Notes under the pieces: model-generated
Told to the model about the DNA's origin: nothing
Database searches by the model: none
Seen by the model: the letters and a program-made list of their open reading frames with translations, nothing else
Assembly (NCBI GenBank): GCA_036522155.1
Contig: DATDGI010000451.1
Location: 1-16,040, forward strand
Direction of reading: 5' to 3'
DNA from: UBA9676 sp036522155
GTDB taxonomy: Bacteria; Actinomycetota; Actinomycetes; Streptosporangiales; Streptosporangiaceae
Length of the DNA: 16,040 bases
Made by a program: the position numbers and the translations under genes
Shown: piece by piece, positions 6,923-14,630 of the stretch
Layout of the letters: the number at the start of each line of letters is the position of its first letter
Numbering within the stretch: the first letter of the stretch is position 1

Positions 6923-8141
6923 TGCGCGCGCCAGCCCTGCTGCTACGGCGGCTCAGCCGGACGCTGGCCGGATCTCGGTCACCGCCGCCTCCCTCACCGA
7001 ATCGGTGATCCGGGAGATGACCCGGCTCGCCCTGGAGCACGACGCAATCAACCTGGCCCAGGGCTTCCCCGACTTCCCGGCACCTGAGCCGGTCAAGGCC
7101 GCGGCCGTCGCCGCGATCGAAGCCGACCTGAACCAGTACCCGATCACCTGGGGCCAGCCAGCCCTCCGTCACGCGCTCGCCGACGCCTACCGCCGCTGGT
7201 ACGGGATGACGATCGACCCCGAGCGCGAGATCTGCGTGACCTGCGGGGCCACCGAAGCCATGATCGCCGCGATGACGGGATGCCTCGACCGGGGCCAGGA
7301 AGTGATCGTCTTTGAGCCGTTCTACGAAAACTACGGCGCCGACGCCATCATCACCGGCGCCACCCCCCGGTATGTAACCCTCCACCAGCCCGGCTGGAAC
7401 TTCGACGAAGCCGAACTGGCGGCAGCGTTCAGCAACCAGACCCACGCAATCGTGATCAACACCCCCAACAACCCCACCGGCAAGGTGTTCAGCCACGCCG
7501 AGCTGACAGCGATTGCCCGGCTCTGCCAGAAATACGGGGCCCTCGCCATCACCGACGAGATTTACGAGCACATCACCTACGACGGCGCCCGCCACATCCC
7601 GATCGCAACCATCCCCGGCATGGAAGACCGCACCATCACCATCAGCGCCCTGTCCAAGACCTACTCGGTCACCGGATGGCGGGTCGGCTGGGCGATCGCC
7701 CCACCCGACCTCACCGATGCCATCCGCCGGGTCCACGACTTCCTCACCGTCGGCGCGCCCACACCCCTCCAGGAAGCCGGGGCCGCGGCGCTGCGGCTGC
7801 CAGACACCTACTACCAGCAGCTCAGCGCCAGCTACCAGCAGCGCAGAGACCTGATGCTCACCATCCTGGCCGAGGTCGGCCTGCGGCCCAGCATCCCGGC
7901 CGGCGCCTACTACATCATGACCGACGCCTCCGCCCTCGGCCTCGGCGACGACGTGACGGCGGCCACGGAGCTGGTACGCGAGGCCCGGGTCGCGGCCGTC
8001 CCCGGCTCCTCCTTCTACTCCCGGCCCGCACTGGGCCGTGCCAAGCTCAGGTTCTCGTTCAGCAAGAAACTGGCAACCCTCGAAGAGGCCGGCCGACGGC
8101 TCTCACAGTTCGCACCCGCTGGTGCGAAGGAGATCTCTTGA
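6912..8141 (+). CDS. PLP-dependent class I/II aminotransferase
   Basis: A 409-residue fold-type I aminotransferase. Visible motifs are NLAQGFPDFPAPEP (residues 47-60), NQYPITWGQPALR, CGATEAM at the cofactor phosphate region, INTPNNPTGK (182-191), TDEIYEH (D215), the Schiff-base lysine K249 in SALSKTYSVTGWRVGW, and the carboxylate-binding R380 in AKLRFSFS. The QGFPDF and YPITWG segments resemble kynurenine, glutamine and methionine aminotransferases. Start GTG 6912 is preceded by GAGGTGG six bases away and overlaps the creatininase stop. The end overlaps the next start as TTGA. Wedged between creatininase and creatinase genes, it is very likely co-translated with both. The amino donor or acceptor is unknown; the standard creatinine route does not need this step. 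Confidence 0.9.
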   Translation: MAADARASPAATAAQPDAGRISVTAASLTESVIREMTRLALEHDAINLAQGFPDFPAPEPVKAAAVAAIEADLNQYPITWGQPALRHALADAYRRWYGMTIDPEREICVTCGATEAMIAAMTGCLDRGQEVIVFEPFYENYGADAIITGATPRYVTLHQPGWNFDEAELAAAFSNQTHAIVINTPNNPTGKVFSHAELTAIARLCQKYGALAITDEIYEHITYDGARHIPIATIPGMEDRTITISALSKTYSVTGWRVGWAIAPPDLTDAIRRVHDFLTVGAPTPLQEAGAAALRLPDTYYQQLSASYQQRRDLMLTILAEVGLRPSIPAGAYYIMTDASALGLGDDVTAATELVREARVAAVPGSSFYSRPALGRAKLRFSFSKKLATLEEAGRRLSQFAPAGAKEIS

Positions 8142-9292
8142 TCTTCACGGAAGCGGAAATGCAGCGCCGGCTATCGGCCTTCCGAAAGGCGATGGAGAGC
8201 CTTGGTCTTGACGCCGCGTTCGTGCACACCGCTGACAACGTCTTCTACCTCAGCGGTGTCCCCCTCCTGTCCGGATGGGGGCGCCCGCTCTGGCTGGTGG
8301 TCGGCCACCACAATCTGCACGTGATCTGCGCACGGATCGAGACCGAGAACGCCCGTATCTTCGGCTACCAGGCCGACGTCCATCCCTACGACGACGATCA
8401 CCCCACGATCGAGCAGGCCACCCGCCTCGTGGCCCGGCTGCTCCAAAGCATCGGGGCCGACCGCGGCGTGACCGGGATCGAACGGCAGCGGCTCCCGCTC
8501 GGCATCTTCGAGCCGCTCACTGCCTCCCTCCCGGGTGCGAGATTCACCGACGCCGGGGATGCGCTGGACAAGCTCCGCATCGTCAAGTCGGCGGAGGAAC
8601 TTGACCTTCTTCATGTGGCGGCGGAGATCTCCAAGACCGGCGCACACGCCTTCCTCGACGCCGTCAGTGACGGAGCCACCGAGCTCGCCGTCGCCGCCCA
8701 CGCCGTTGCGGCCATGGAAACCGCGCTCGCCGACAGATATCCCGCTGGAGCGTCGAGCAGCTACGCCTACTGCCAGACGGGCGAGCACACCCTGACACCA
8801 CACATGCACCCAACCGGCCGGCGGATCACGCGCGGCGACGTCGTGGCGCTCAACGTGTTCCCGGTGGTGTGGGGCTACTGCATTGAGCTGGAGCGCACGT
8901 TCGTGCTCGGAGAACCCACCAACGAGCAGCACCGGGCGCTCAGTGCCGTGAACCACGCATTCGAGGCGGCGAAGGCAGCCGTGACTCCCGGCGTTCCCAT
9001 GAGCGAGATCGACGCCCTCAGCGCGCAGATACTTCGGCAGCACGGCTTCGGGGAGTTCATCCGGCATGGCACCGGTCATGCCCACGGGATCATGATCGGC
9101 GCCGCCGGCCGGGAGGAACTCGGCGAGCTCCGCACATACAACCCCACCGCCCTGCAACCCGGCATGGCAACGTCCGTCGAGCCTGGGATTTACCTGCCGG
9201 ACCTGGGCGGCTTCCGGCACTCCGACGTGCTGTTCGTAACCCACGGCGGCTCGGTCACCGTCACCGACTTCCCCCGCGACATCGAACCGTAG
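8138..9292 (+). CDS. Creatinase-like M24 protein (creatine amidinohydrolase)
   Basis: A 384-residue pita-bread protein of the M24 family, with an N-terminal creatinase domain to about residue 145 and a C-terminal catalytic domain. The aminopeptidase/prolidase metal ligands are not kept: the first Asp is Asn in VVALNVF, the second falls in IELERTF, and the last Glu region reads GGFRHSDVL. The creatinase residues as I recall them are kept: an Arg in GWGRP (R49), the catalytic His in TPHMHPTG (H222), Glu in LERTF (E252), Arg in ELR (R332) and Glu in SVEPGIY (E348). This favours hydrolysis of creatine, or a close guanidino acid, to urea and an N-substituted glycine. TTG 8138 is supported by AAGGAG five bases upstream and a TTGA overlap with the aminotransferase stop. 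It is the last gene of the cluster. Confidence 0.82.
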   Translation: MIFTEAEMQRRLSAFRKAMESLGLDAAFVHTADNVFYLSGVPLLSGWGRPLWLVVGHHNLHVICARIETENARIFGYQADVHPYDDDHPTIEQATRLVARLLQSIGADRGVTGIERQRLPLGIFEPLTASLPGARFTDAGDALDKLRIVKSAEELDLLHVAAEISKTGAHAFLDAVSDGATELAVAAHAVAAMETALADRYPAGASSSYAYCQTGEHTLTPHMHPTGRRITRGDVVALNVFPVVWGYCIELERTFVLGEPTNEQHRALSAVNHAFEAAKAAVTPGVPMSEIDALSAQILRQHGFGEFIRHGTGHAHGIMIGAAGREELGELRTYNPTALQPGMATSVEPGIYLPDLGGFRHSDVLFVTHGGSVTVTDFPRDIEP

Positions 9293-9812
9293 GGAGCTTC
9301 CCGCGACCCGCGCCTGGAAGCCGGAGTTACGGGTGGCGGATCTGCGAAATGCTCTGTGCCGAGCGCTGATAGCGAGGTCACCGGCACTACATGGCACAGA
9401 TCGCCCCGTACGGTAGCGGTGCAGCTGGCAAGGACGACGCTAAGATCGCCACCCCTAACGGCGGCTACGTGCGCGCACCTGATCCGGGCTAACCGATCAC
9501 AAGGACAGATCGTCGGGCCCGCTGCCTATCGCATATTCATGCGGTGGCGCACCAAGCGGTCACGTCCGCTCGTGCCGCAAGTTGGGCATGGTGGTCGGGC
9601 ATGCCTGCACCGCGGTGACCAGCCAGGTCTAGGGTCGCGGCCGGATCCGTCGTAACCTGTCGCACATCAGGCGATCGGTCGTGGACTATGGCCTGGCACG
9701 GCGAGCTACCTTCGCCGCGGTGCTGGCCGGCCCGTACGGCGTCGCCGACATCGCCCGTTCGCCCGTACGCTCGTCCTGTCCGAGGGAACCGTCCGCAACT
9801 GCCAGACACTCG
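9293..9812. other. Convergent intergenic region, no gene
   Basis: A 520-base gap between the 3' ends of the creatinase-like and kinase genes. The small open frames lack ribosome binding sites and family motifs. It holds one copy of CGCATATTCATGCGG (9530-9544), also found in a longer hairpin at 11631-11652. A stem-loop lies at 9696-9723. Confidence 0.5.
9696..9723. terminator. Possible bidirectional terminator hairpin
   Basis: CGGCGA (9699-9704) pairs with TCGCCG (9712-9717) around a seven-base loop, flanked by GCAC (9696-9699) and GTGC (9720-9723) that could extend the stem. It lies between two convergent genes, where a terminator is expected. There is no T-run on either side, so the call rests on position and pairing only. 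Confidence 0.3.
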
Positions 9813-11357
9813 TCAGGTGCGGCGGGCCCCGGACCGCAGGCCGGCGGCCGCAGCCCCAACCGCCATCACCACCGCAGCGGCCAGCGACAGCCAGTAGCTC
9901 GTGCCGTAGGGCGCGAAGCCGGGTGACCTCCCAATGGCCGGTATGTACAGGGTGTAGCCGATCGAGGCGAGCGCGGCTACGGCCACCACGCCCATCCCGA
10001 AGCCGGTGCGTGCAGGGATCGTGACGGTAGTGCCGATAAGCACGAACGCGGCCAGCGCGGCGGGAATCCAGAAATCCTTTGCGTACAGCGGTGATGCGAT
10101 GTCCCCGTGCGTCGCCTCCCACAGGCTCTTCCAGCCCGTCCCGTTATTGACGTACCGATGGAGAACGGTCAGGGAGACGAGGAACACCAGGCAACCAGCC
10201 ACGGCGATCAGACGGCCCGCCCACCCGCGGGCCGGTCTGCCGGCGCGTGGCCGTACACCGGGCATCCCGGCGCCTGGCAAGGCGCCGGGAGAGCCGGGGG
10301 CGGCAGAAGTGGGAGGCCGGCCCGGCGCGCGGCCTGACCCGGCGGCCGTCCCTGGCCCGGCGCCCGCCGTTCGCCCGGACGGGGCAGACCTGCCCGCAGG
10401 CGGCGTAGGAGCCGTCTCGGTCTCCGGCAGCAGCGGCAGTCCCGGCGGATGCTGCGCCGCCAGTGGCTGCTTCGCCGGCCCGTCCGCAGTGGTCGTTATC
10501 GGGGGTGGCGGCCGCCCCGCGCAGGCCGCTTCGAGAGCCGCCCCGAATTCGTGGCCTGACTGATACCGGTCGTGCGGGTTGGCGGCGAGCGCCTGGACGA
10601 AGAACTCGTCGTACCGGCGGCCGAGCCCCGGGCAGACCTGCGACGCGACCGGCCGCGGGCTGCTGGCATGGGCCCAGAGCAAGGCCTGGTCGTTGTCGCC
10701 GGTGAACGGGCGCTGCCCGGTAAGCGCCTCGAACATGACACAGCCGAGTGCGTACAGATCGCTGCGCCCGTCCGGCTGCTGTCCCTGGATCTGCTCCGGT
10801 GACAGGTAGCCCGTGGTGCCGATCATCCAGCCGGTACGGGTGAGCCCGCCGTCGGCTTCCGCCAGCTTGGCGATGCCAAAATCCGTCAGATAGGCGTGAT
10901 CCTCCCCATCCATATCGCGTACCAGTATGTTGGCTGGCTTGACGTCCCGGTGCAGCATTCCAGCGTTATGGATGGCCTGCAACGCTGAGGCCACCTGCGT
11001 GCCGATGCGGACCGCCCGCTCCGGCGCCAGTAGCTGCCCGCACCCCATAAGGCGCCCGAGCTCCACGCCGTCAATCCATTGCATGGCCAGGTAGAGCCGG
11101 CCCGCATGCTCTCCGAAATCAAAGACAGGGACAATATGGGGGTGATTGACGGTGGCGGCGAGCCTGGCCTCCCGCAGGAAGCGGGCCTGGTAGTCGCTCG
11201 ACCCGGCGACCTCCGGGCGGATTACCTTGAATGCGACGATGCGCCGCAGCGGCTGCTGCTGCTCGGCCTGGTAGACAACGCCCATGCCGCCGGTACCTGC
11301 TAGCCCGATGAGGCGGTAGGCCCCGAACGTCTGGCCTTCACTCAGGTCTGGATTCAT
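9813..11357 (-). CDS. Membrane Ser/Thr protein kinase (PknB type)
   Basis: A 514-residue Hanks-type kinase. The kinase domain (about 13-280) has the glycine loop GTGGMGVVY, ATP-binding K44, helix-C E63, catalytic loop HRDVKPANI (D138, K140, N143), DFG at 159-161, the activation segment end GTTGYLSPEQ and SDLYALGCVMFEALTG. All catalytic residues are present. A Pro/Ala/Gly-rich linker spans about 283-380. The C-terminal part has four hydrophobic segments, near 380-399, 430-448, 453-472 and 487-506, and no PASTA repeats, so the sensor appears to be a small membrane domain. ATG 11357 follows GGGGAGGGG by about six bases. No substrate or phosphatase gene is adjacent. Confidence 0.92.
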   Translation of the reverse strand: MNPDLSEGQTFGAYRLIGLAGTGGMGVVYQAEQQQPLRRIVAFKVIRPEVAGSSDYQARFLREARLAATVNHPHIVPVFDFGEHAGRLYLAMQWIDGVELGRLMGCGQLLAPERAVRIGTQVASALQAIHNAGMLHRDVKPANILVRDMDGEDHAYLTDFGIAKLAEADGGLTRTGWMIGTTGYLSPEQIQGQQPDGRSDLYALGCVMFEALTGQRPFTGDNDQALLWAHASSPRPVASQVCPGLGRRYDEFFVQALAANPHDRYQSGHEFGAALEAACAGRPPPPITTTADGPAKQPLAAQHPPGLPLLPETETAPTPPAGRSAPSGRTAGAGPGTAAGSGRAPGRPPTSAAPGSPGALPGAGMPGVRPRAGRPARGWAGRLIAVAGCLVFLVSLTVLHRYVNNGTGWKSLWEATHGDIASPLYAKDFWIPAALAAFVLIGTTVTIPARTGFGMGVVAVAALASIGYTLYIPAIGRSPGFAPYGTSYWLSLAAAVVMAVGAAAAGLRSGARRT

Positions 11358-12082
11358 CGTGGCCCCTCCCCACGTCCCTTACCAGCCCACAGCCGCGCAA
11401 AACACCTGATCTGCCCCAACCGGGACGGCATGGCTGCGGGCACGGCACGCCGCCGGCAGACACGGCAACCCCGGGTGGGCGGGGAGAAGGCGTATTACAG
11501 AGTCTCCACGGTTTCAGGGGAATCCCGACCAGTGCCCAGAATTAGGCGGGTCGGCGCGCTTATTTTGGTCGGCTTATCACGTCGTCAACGTTCCTGCCGT
11601 CATGGGTGTCCACGGCAGGATGGCGAGCGTGGCCCGCATATTCATGCGGGCCGCGCTGTGCCGAGAACGCTCGCATCTGCCGCGATGAGGTACGTCGGGA
11701 CTGGGCGACTGCGACCGGGTTCGCTGCGAGTGCGTCCCCCGCTTCATGACCGCGACCCCCCGAATCCACAGGTAGCGTCGACGCCTGCTGTTGCAGAGCG
11801 TGATCGCCGAGTCCCGGCAGCCGCGCGCAGTCCCGCCGATCTGGGCGGCAACCTGGATCGCCAGAGTGCTTGTCGTTACCGCGCCCGAACCGCTGTTCGG
11901 CTCGCGGCCGGGAGAAAATAAGCCTTGGCCAGTTTGACCAGCTTGCGCTTGGCCGGTCATGCCAGCATCGCCGCTGCCCGGCGCTTTCACGCCGCCGCCC
12001 AGATCGCCCACTGCGAACGATCATGAGGTGCTGAACGGCTTTGGCCGGCGCCCTGCCTCCTGCCCTGCCATGCTGCCGGCTG
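11358..12082. other. 725-base gap with structured segment, no gene
   Basis: Upstream of the kinase and downstream of the reductase gene. Open frames on both strands (for example 11430-11921 plus and 11577-12011 minus) are Arg/Ser-rich, lack ribosome binding sites and match no family I know, so I do not call them. The notable content is the pair of hairpins at 11592-11652. The gap may hold the kinase promoter and leader, since the kinase reads away from it. Confidence 0.5.
11592..11652. repeat. Two tandem 9-bp hairpins
   Basis: The first hairpin has arms TCCTGCCGT (11592-11600) and ACGGCAGGA (11612-11620) with an 11-base loop. Ten bases on, the second has arms GGCCCGCAT (11631-11639) and ATGCGGGCC (11644-11652) with an ATTC loop. 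Both stems are perfect. The centre of the second, CGCATATTCATGCGG, recurs at 9530-9544. They lie about 235 bases before the kinase start, so they could belong to its leader, end a transcript, or be remnants of a small repeat family. Confidence 0.6.
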
Positions 12083-12727
12083 TTACCGCCGGCTGAGGGT
12101 GACGTGGGTGACGCCGCTGGGGCTGTTCACGGCCTCAATCTGGAAACGTTCTTCGAGCCCCTCCAGCCCGTCCCAGAGCCGCTCCCCGCGGCCCAGCACG
12201 ATCGGCACCACGACAATGTGCGCGTAGTCGATCAGGCCGGCGCCCAGGAATTCGCGGATGGTGGACGGGCCGCCGCCGATGCGGACATCCCCGCCAGCGG
12301 CGGCCTGGCGCGCCTGCACAAGCGCCTGGGCGGGGCTGGCGTCGAGGAAGTCAAACGTGGTACCGCCGTTCATCTGGACGGAGGGCCGGGGATGGTGGGT
12401 GAGAACAAAGACCGGGGTGTGGAACGGCGGGGTGTCTCCCCACCATCCGTTCCACTCCTGGTCCCGCCAGGAGCCGTGGTGCGGGCCGAACTTGCCCCGC
12501 CCCATGATCTCAGCGCCGATGCCCGGTTCCCAGGCGCTGGCGAAAGCGTCGTCGATGCCGGTGCTGCCGCCGGGCTGGCCCTGCATGGCGCGGAAGGTAC
12601 GGGTCGGGAAGAACCACTCGTGCAGCCGGGTTCCCGCATGCCCAAACGGAGCCTCCAGGCTTTGCCCCGCGCCGGTGCCGAACCCATCCAGCGACACCGA
12701 GAAGTTGTGCACCCGGACCTGCGACAC
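12083..12727 (-). CDS. Dihydrofolate reductase family protein (RibD C-terminal-like)
   Basis: A 214-residue cytoplasmic protein of the DHFR/RibD-C fold. It opens with the typical strand VHNFSVSLDGFGTG, has AEIMGRGKFGP and PVFVLTHHPRPS in the middle, the dinucleotide-binding segment DVRIGGGPSTIREFL, and the end DYAHIVVVPIVLGRGERLW. Members reduce small molecules with NADPH; the substrate is not readable. GTG 12727 has AGGAGG five bases upstream, which decides the start; the frame runs on to 12910 without support. The hairpin GCCGGC/GCCGGC at 12075-12093 spans its stop codon. It lies about 300 bases downstream of the SRPBCC gene on the same strand and may be co-regulated with the ArsR pair. Confidence 0.88.
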   Translation of the reverse strand: MSQVRVHNFSVSLDGFGTGAGQSLEAPFGHAGTRLHEWFFPTRTFRAMQGQPGGSTGIDDAFASAWEPGIGAEIMGRGKFGPHHGSWRDQEWNGWWGDTPPFHTPVFVLTHHPRPSVQMNGGTTFDFLDASPAQALVQARQAAAGGDVRIGGGPSTIREFLGAGLIDYAHIVVVPIVLGRGERLWDGLEGLEERFQIEAVNSPSGVTHVTLSRR

Positions 12728-13033
12728 GATGACCTCCTGACAAGTTGCTTCATGGCGACCGGGACCGGTTGCCGCGGCCCGCCACCAGTAAGGACGATCC
12801 ACTGGCCCAAAGTCATCGCCAGCGCCTGGCCGCTGAGCATCATACCTGCGGATCACCAGGCGTTTCTGCTCACGGTGCGTAACCGGCCCTCGACTCAATA
12901 AGGCGCGCATCGCCGCCCGATATGGACGGCAACTCCGCGGTCAGCGCGGCTACTCCACTGTGTCCCGAACCGGCGGTTCTGCGCGCTCTGGAAGAGTGTG
13001 CACCGTAGGCCCGGTTGTGAAGTGACTGCAGAG
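12728..13033. other. Gap of about 300 bases, no gene
   Basis: I see no gene. Frames on both strands are short or are unsupported N-terminal extensions of the reductase. The stretch probably carries the reductase ribosome binding site (AGGAGG at 12733-12738 on the minus strand) and any promoter of its own; I could not pick out a convincing -35/-10 pair. Confidence 0.4.
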
Positions 13034-13531
13034 TCAGCAGGCTGTCGGGTCCATAGGCGAGGGCCAGGGTCCTCGACTGCGGCTCCCTTTGGTAGAGCAG
13101 AGACGCGATTCGAGTTGCATCGAGATGACGGTCCAGCCGTGTGTGTGCTGCTGCACCAGGGCCGTGGGCAGCAGTTCATGTTCGATGGTCATGATCGATG
13201 CCTCGGCGCCGTCGGGCTCGATCGTCACGGTGACCACGGTCTGGATGGTCGGGTCTGGCCATGTCGAGCAGCTCCAGGTGAACGCCACCCGGTGCGGTCG
13301 CTCCAGCGTCAGGTAGTTCCCGCTGACCCGGAAGGTGATGCCTGCTTCCTCGATGTCGAACCCCACTGTGCCGCCGATACGGGGATCTGCCTGTACGTTC
13401 AGGCACCGAGCCGGGCGGGGGCACATCCACTCGGCCAGCCTGGCCGCATCGGTCCACTCGTCGAAGACGACGTCTGGCGGTGCTGGCAGGCGCTGGCACA
13501 CCACGACTACCCGTGCCGCGGGACCGGTCAC
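13034..13531 (-). CDS. SRPBCC (AHSA1-like) domain protein
   Basis: A 165-residue single-domain protein of the START/Bet v 1-like superfamily, AHSA1 branch. Family pattern: an N-terminal strand with PAPPDVVFDEWTDAARLAEWM, then DPRIGGTVGFDIEE, GNYLTLERPHRVAFTW, a strand TVVTVTIEPDG, and the C-terminal helix region HTHGWTVISMQLESRL. The usual domain ends there; a tail of about 22 residues rich in Ser, Arg and Pro follows. GTG 13531 overlaps the ArsR stop as GTGA and has GGGAGGG six bases upstream; the frame continues to 13654 without support. ArsR-AHSA1 pairs are common in actinobacteria, where the SRPBCC protein probably binds a hydrophobic ligand; its exact function is unknown. Confidence 0.88.
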   Translation of the reverse strand: MTGPAARVVVVCQRLPAPPDVVFDEWTDAARLAEWMCPRPARCLNVQADPRIGGTVGFDIEEAGITFRVSGNYLTLERPHRVAFTWSCSTWPDPTIQTVVTVTIEPDGAEASIMTIEHELLPTALVQQHTHGWTVISMQLESRLCSTKGSRSRGPWPSPMDPTAC

Positions 13532-13860
13532 CGCGAGCCCTCCCTGCGTTCCAGCCGCTGGGCCAGCGCCTCCGCACGACGGGCCCAGAACGAGGTTTGC
13601 TCGCCAATCCACCGCTCCGCCAGGGTCAGCGCATCCGGCTGGAGGGACAGCCAATGCTCGCGGCCCCGGACCTCCCGCTTCACCAGCCCTGCCGTCTCCA
13701 GCACGCCGACGTGGCGCGACACCCCGGCGAAGGTCATGGGCAGCGGAGCCGCCAGATCGGTGATGCGCGCCTCGCCATCGCGTAGAGCCACAAGCAACGC
13801 CCGCCGGGTCGGGTCGGCAAGCGCGGCATAGGTGCGGTCCAGCACCAGATCTTCAACCAC
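13528..13860 (-). CDS. ArsR family transcriptional regulator
   Basis: A 110-residue winged helix-turn-helix repressor. The conserved ArsR core is clear: YAALADPTRRALLVAL, ITDLAAPLPMTFAGVSRHVG as the recognition helix region, VLETAGLVKREVRGREHWLSL as the wing, and a C-terminal dimerisation helix. The metal-binding CxC of arsenic or cadmium sensors is absent, so it belongs to the SRPBCC-linked group and not the metal sensors. GTG 13860 is preceded by AAGG at a spacing of eight. It is the first gene of a translationally coupled pair with the SRPBCC gene and is divergent from the broken SnoaL-like gene; the 33-base spacer must hold its operator. Confidence 0.92.
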   Translation of the reverse strand: MVEDLVLDRTYAALADPTRRALLVALRDGEARITDLAAPLPMTFAGVSRHVGVLETAGLVKREVRGREHWLSLQPDALTLAERWIGEQTSFWARRAEALAQRLERREGSR

Positions 13861-13893
13861 CTTGTTGACCTTACCGCACAGCCATGATATTCA

Positions 13894-14282
13894 ATGAACC
13901 TGTTGAACAATGTCTGGAGGGCGGATGGACAGCGCAAGGTGGTACGCCGGTTCGAGCACGAGTTCAAGAACAACACGAACCATGGGATCGTCAACGAGCT
14001 GATGAGCGAGGATTTCGTCCACCTCCTGCCCTACCAGGGCTGCCGCCGGGACGCGCCGGGATGCGGGCCGTGGGCGAGCTCGTCACCGGCGCGATCCATG
14101 ACATTCACGTCGAGATCCCGCTCATCCTCACCGAAGGCAACCTGGTCGCGGACCGGATCGAGGCAGCCGGCGTCCGCGCCGACACCGGGGCGCCGATGAC
14201 ATGAGTGGAGAACCACATCTACCGCGTGACCGACGGCCAGACAACCGAGTTGTGGCCCGCCGGAGGTCCCCAGCTCGGCTAG
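13894..14282 (+). pseudogene. Broken SnoaL/NTF2-like gene
   Basis: Three segments together give one SnoaL-like polyketide-cyclase/NTF2-fold protein of about 129 residues. The first, from ATG 13894, includes VVRRFEHEFKNN and LMSEDFVHLLPY. At about 14034 the frame must shift by one base to continue as GLPPGRAGMRAVGELVTG and LILTEGNLVADRIEA. That frame meets TGA at 14202-14204 exactly where a Trp (TGG) would be expected, then continues as VENHIYRVTDGQTTELWPAG to TAG 14280-14282. So there is one apparent base deletion in TACCAGGG plus one nonsense codon. The true start may have been ATG 13925, which has GGAGG nearby but is out of frame, suggesting a further lesion. The gene is probably inactive, unless these are sequencing errors. 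Confidence 0.75.
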
Positions 14283-14318
14283 CCGCCGGGCAGTAGAGAC
14301 AAACCAAGGAGGATATTC

Positions 14319-14630
14319 GTGCCCATTTACCAGACCGCCTACTACCAGGTGAACCTCAGCGCGGTGGACAAGGTCAAGGCGGCCATCGTGGAGTTCGTCG
14401 AGTACGTGACCCAGCATGAGCCCGGCACCCGGATCTACACCGCATGGCAGCAGGAGAGCGACCCGACCAAGTTCGTCCACCTCTTCGAGTTCGCCGACGC
14501 GGCGGCGCACCAGGCGCACGGCGCCTCCGCAGCGGTGCGAAAGTTCGAGGAGGTCTACCAGCCCGAACTCGCAGCCGGGCCCGTCGTCTTCACCGACTAC
14601 CTCCAGATCGCTTCCAACGAGAGCCGGTAG
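14319..14630 (+). CDS. Antibiotic biosynthesis monooxygenase-like protein
   Basis: A 103-residue ferredoxin-like dimeric alpha-beta-barrel protein of the ABM/YgiN type. It has an N-terminal strand IYQTAYYQVN, helix VKAAIVEFVEYVTQHEPGT, strand RIYTAWQQESDPTKFVHLFEF, a helix with HQAHGASAAVRKFEEV and the end strand VFTDYLQIA. Such proteins oxidise quinol-like or aromatic substrates without a cofactor, or act as small ligand-binding barrels. GTG 14319 is preceded by AAGGAGG six bases upstream, a near-ideal ribosome binding site. It follows the broken SnoaL-like gene by 36 bases and precedes the IS110 element. Confidence 0.85.
   Translation: MPIYQTAYYQVNLSAVDKVKAAIVEFVEYVTQHEPGTRIYTAWQQESDPTKFVHLFEFADAAAHQAHGASAAVRKFEEVYQPELAAGPVVFTDYLQIASNESR

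Noticed and set aside
7676..8137. N-terminal extension of the creatinase-like frame
   Set aside because: This part is the Arg/Pro-rich shadow of the aminotransferase gene; TTG 8138 with AAGGAG and a TTGA overlap is the supported start.
11430..12011. Overlapping open frames on both strands between the kinase and reductase genes
   Set aside because: Composition is low-complexity and Arg/Ser-rich, there is no ribosome binding site and no family resemblance.
12075..12093. Strong terminator after the reductase gene
   Set aside because: The GCCGGC/GCCGGC stem is only 6 bp, spans the stop codon and has no T-run, so it is noted but not called as a feature.
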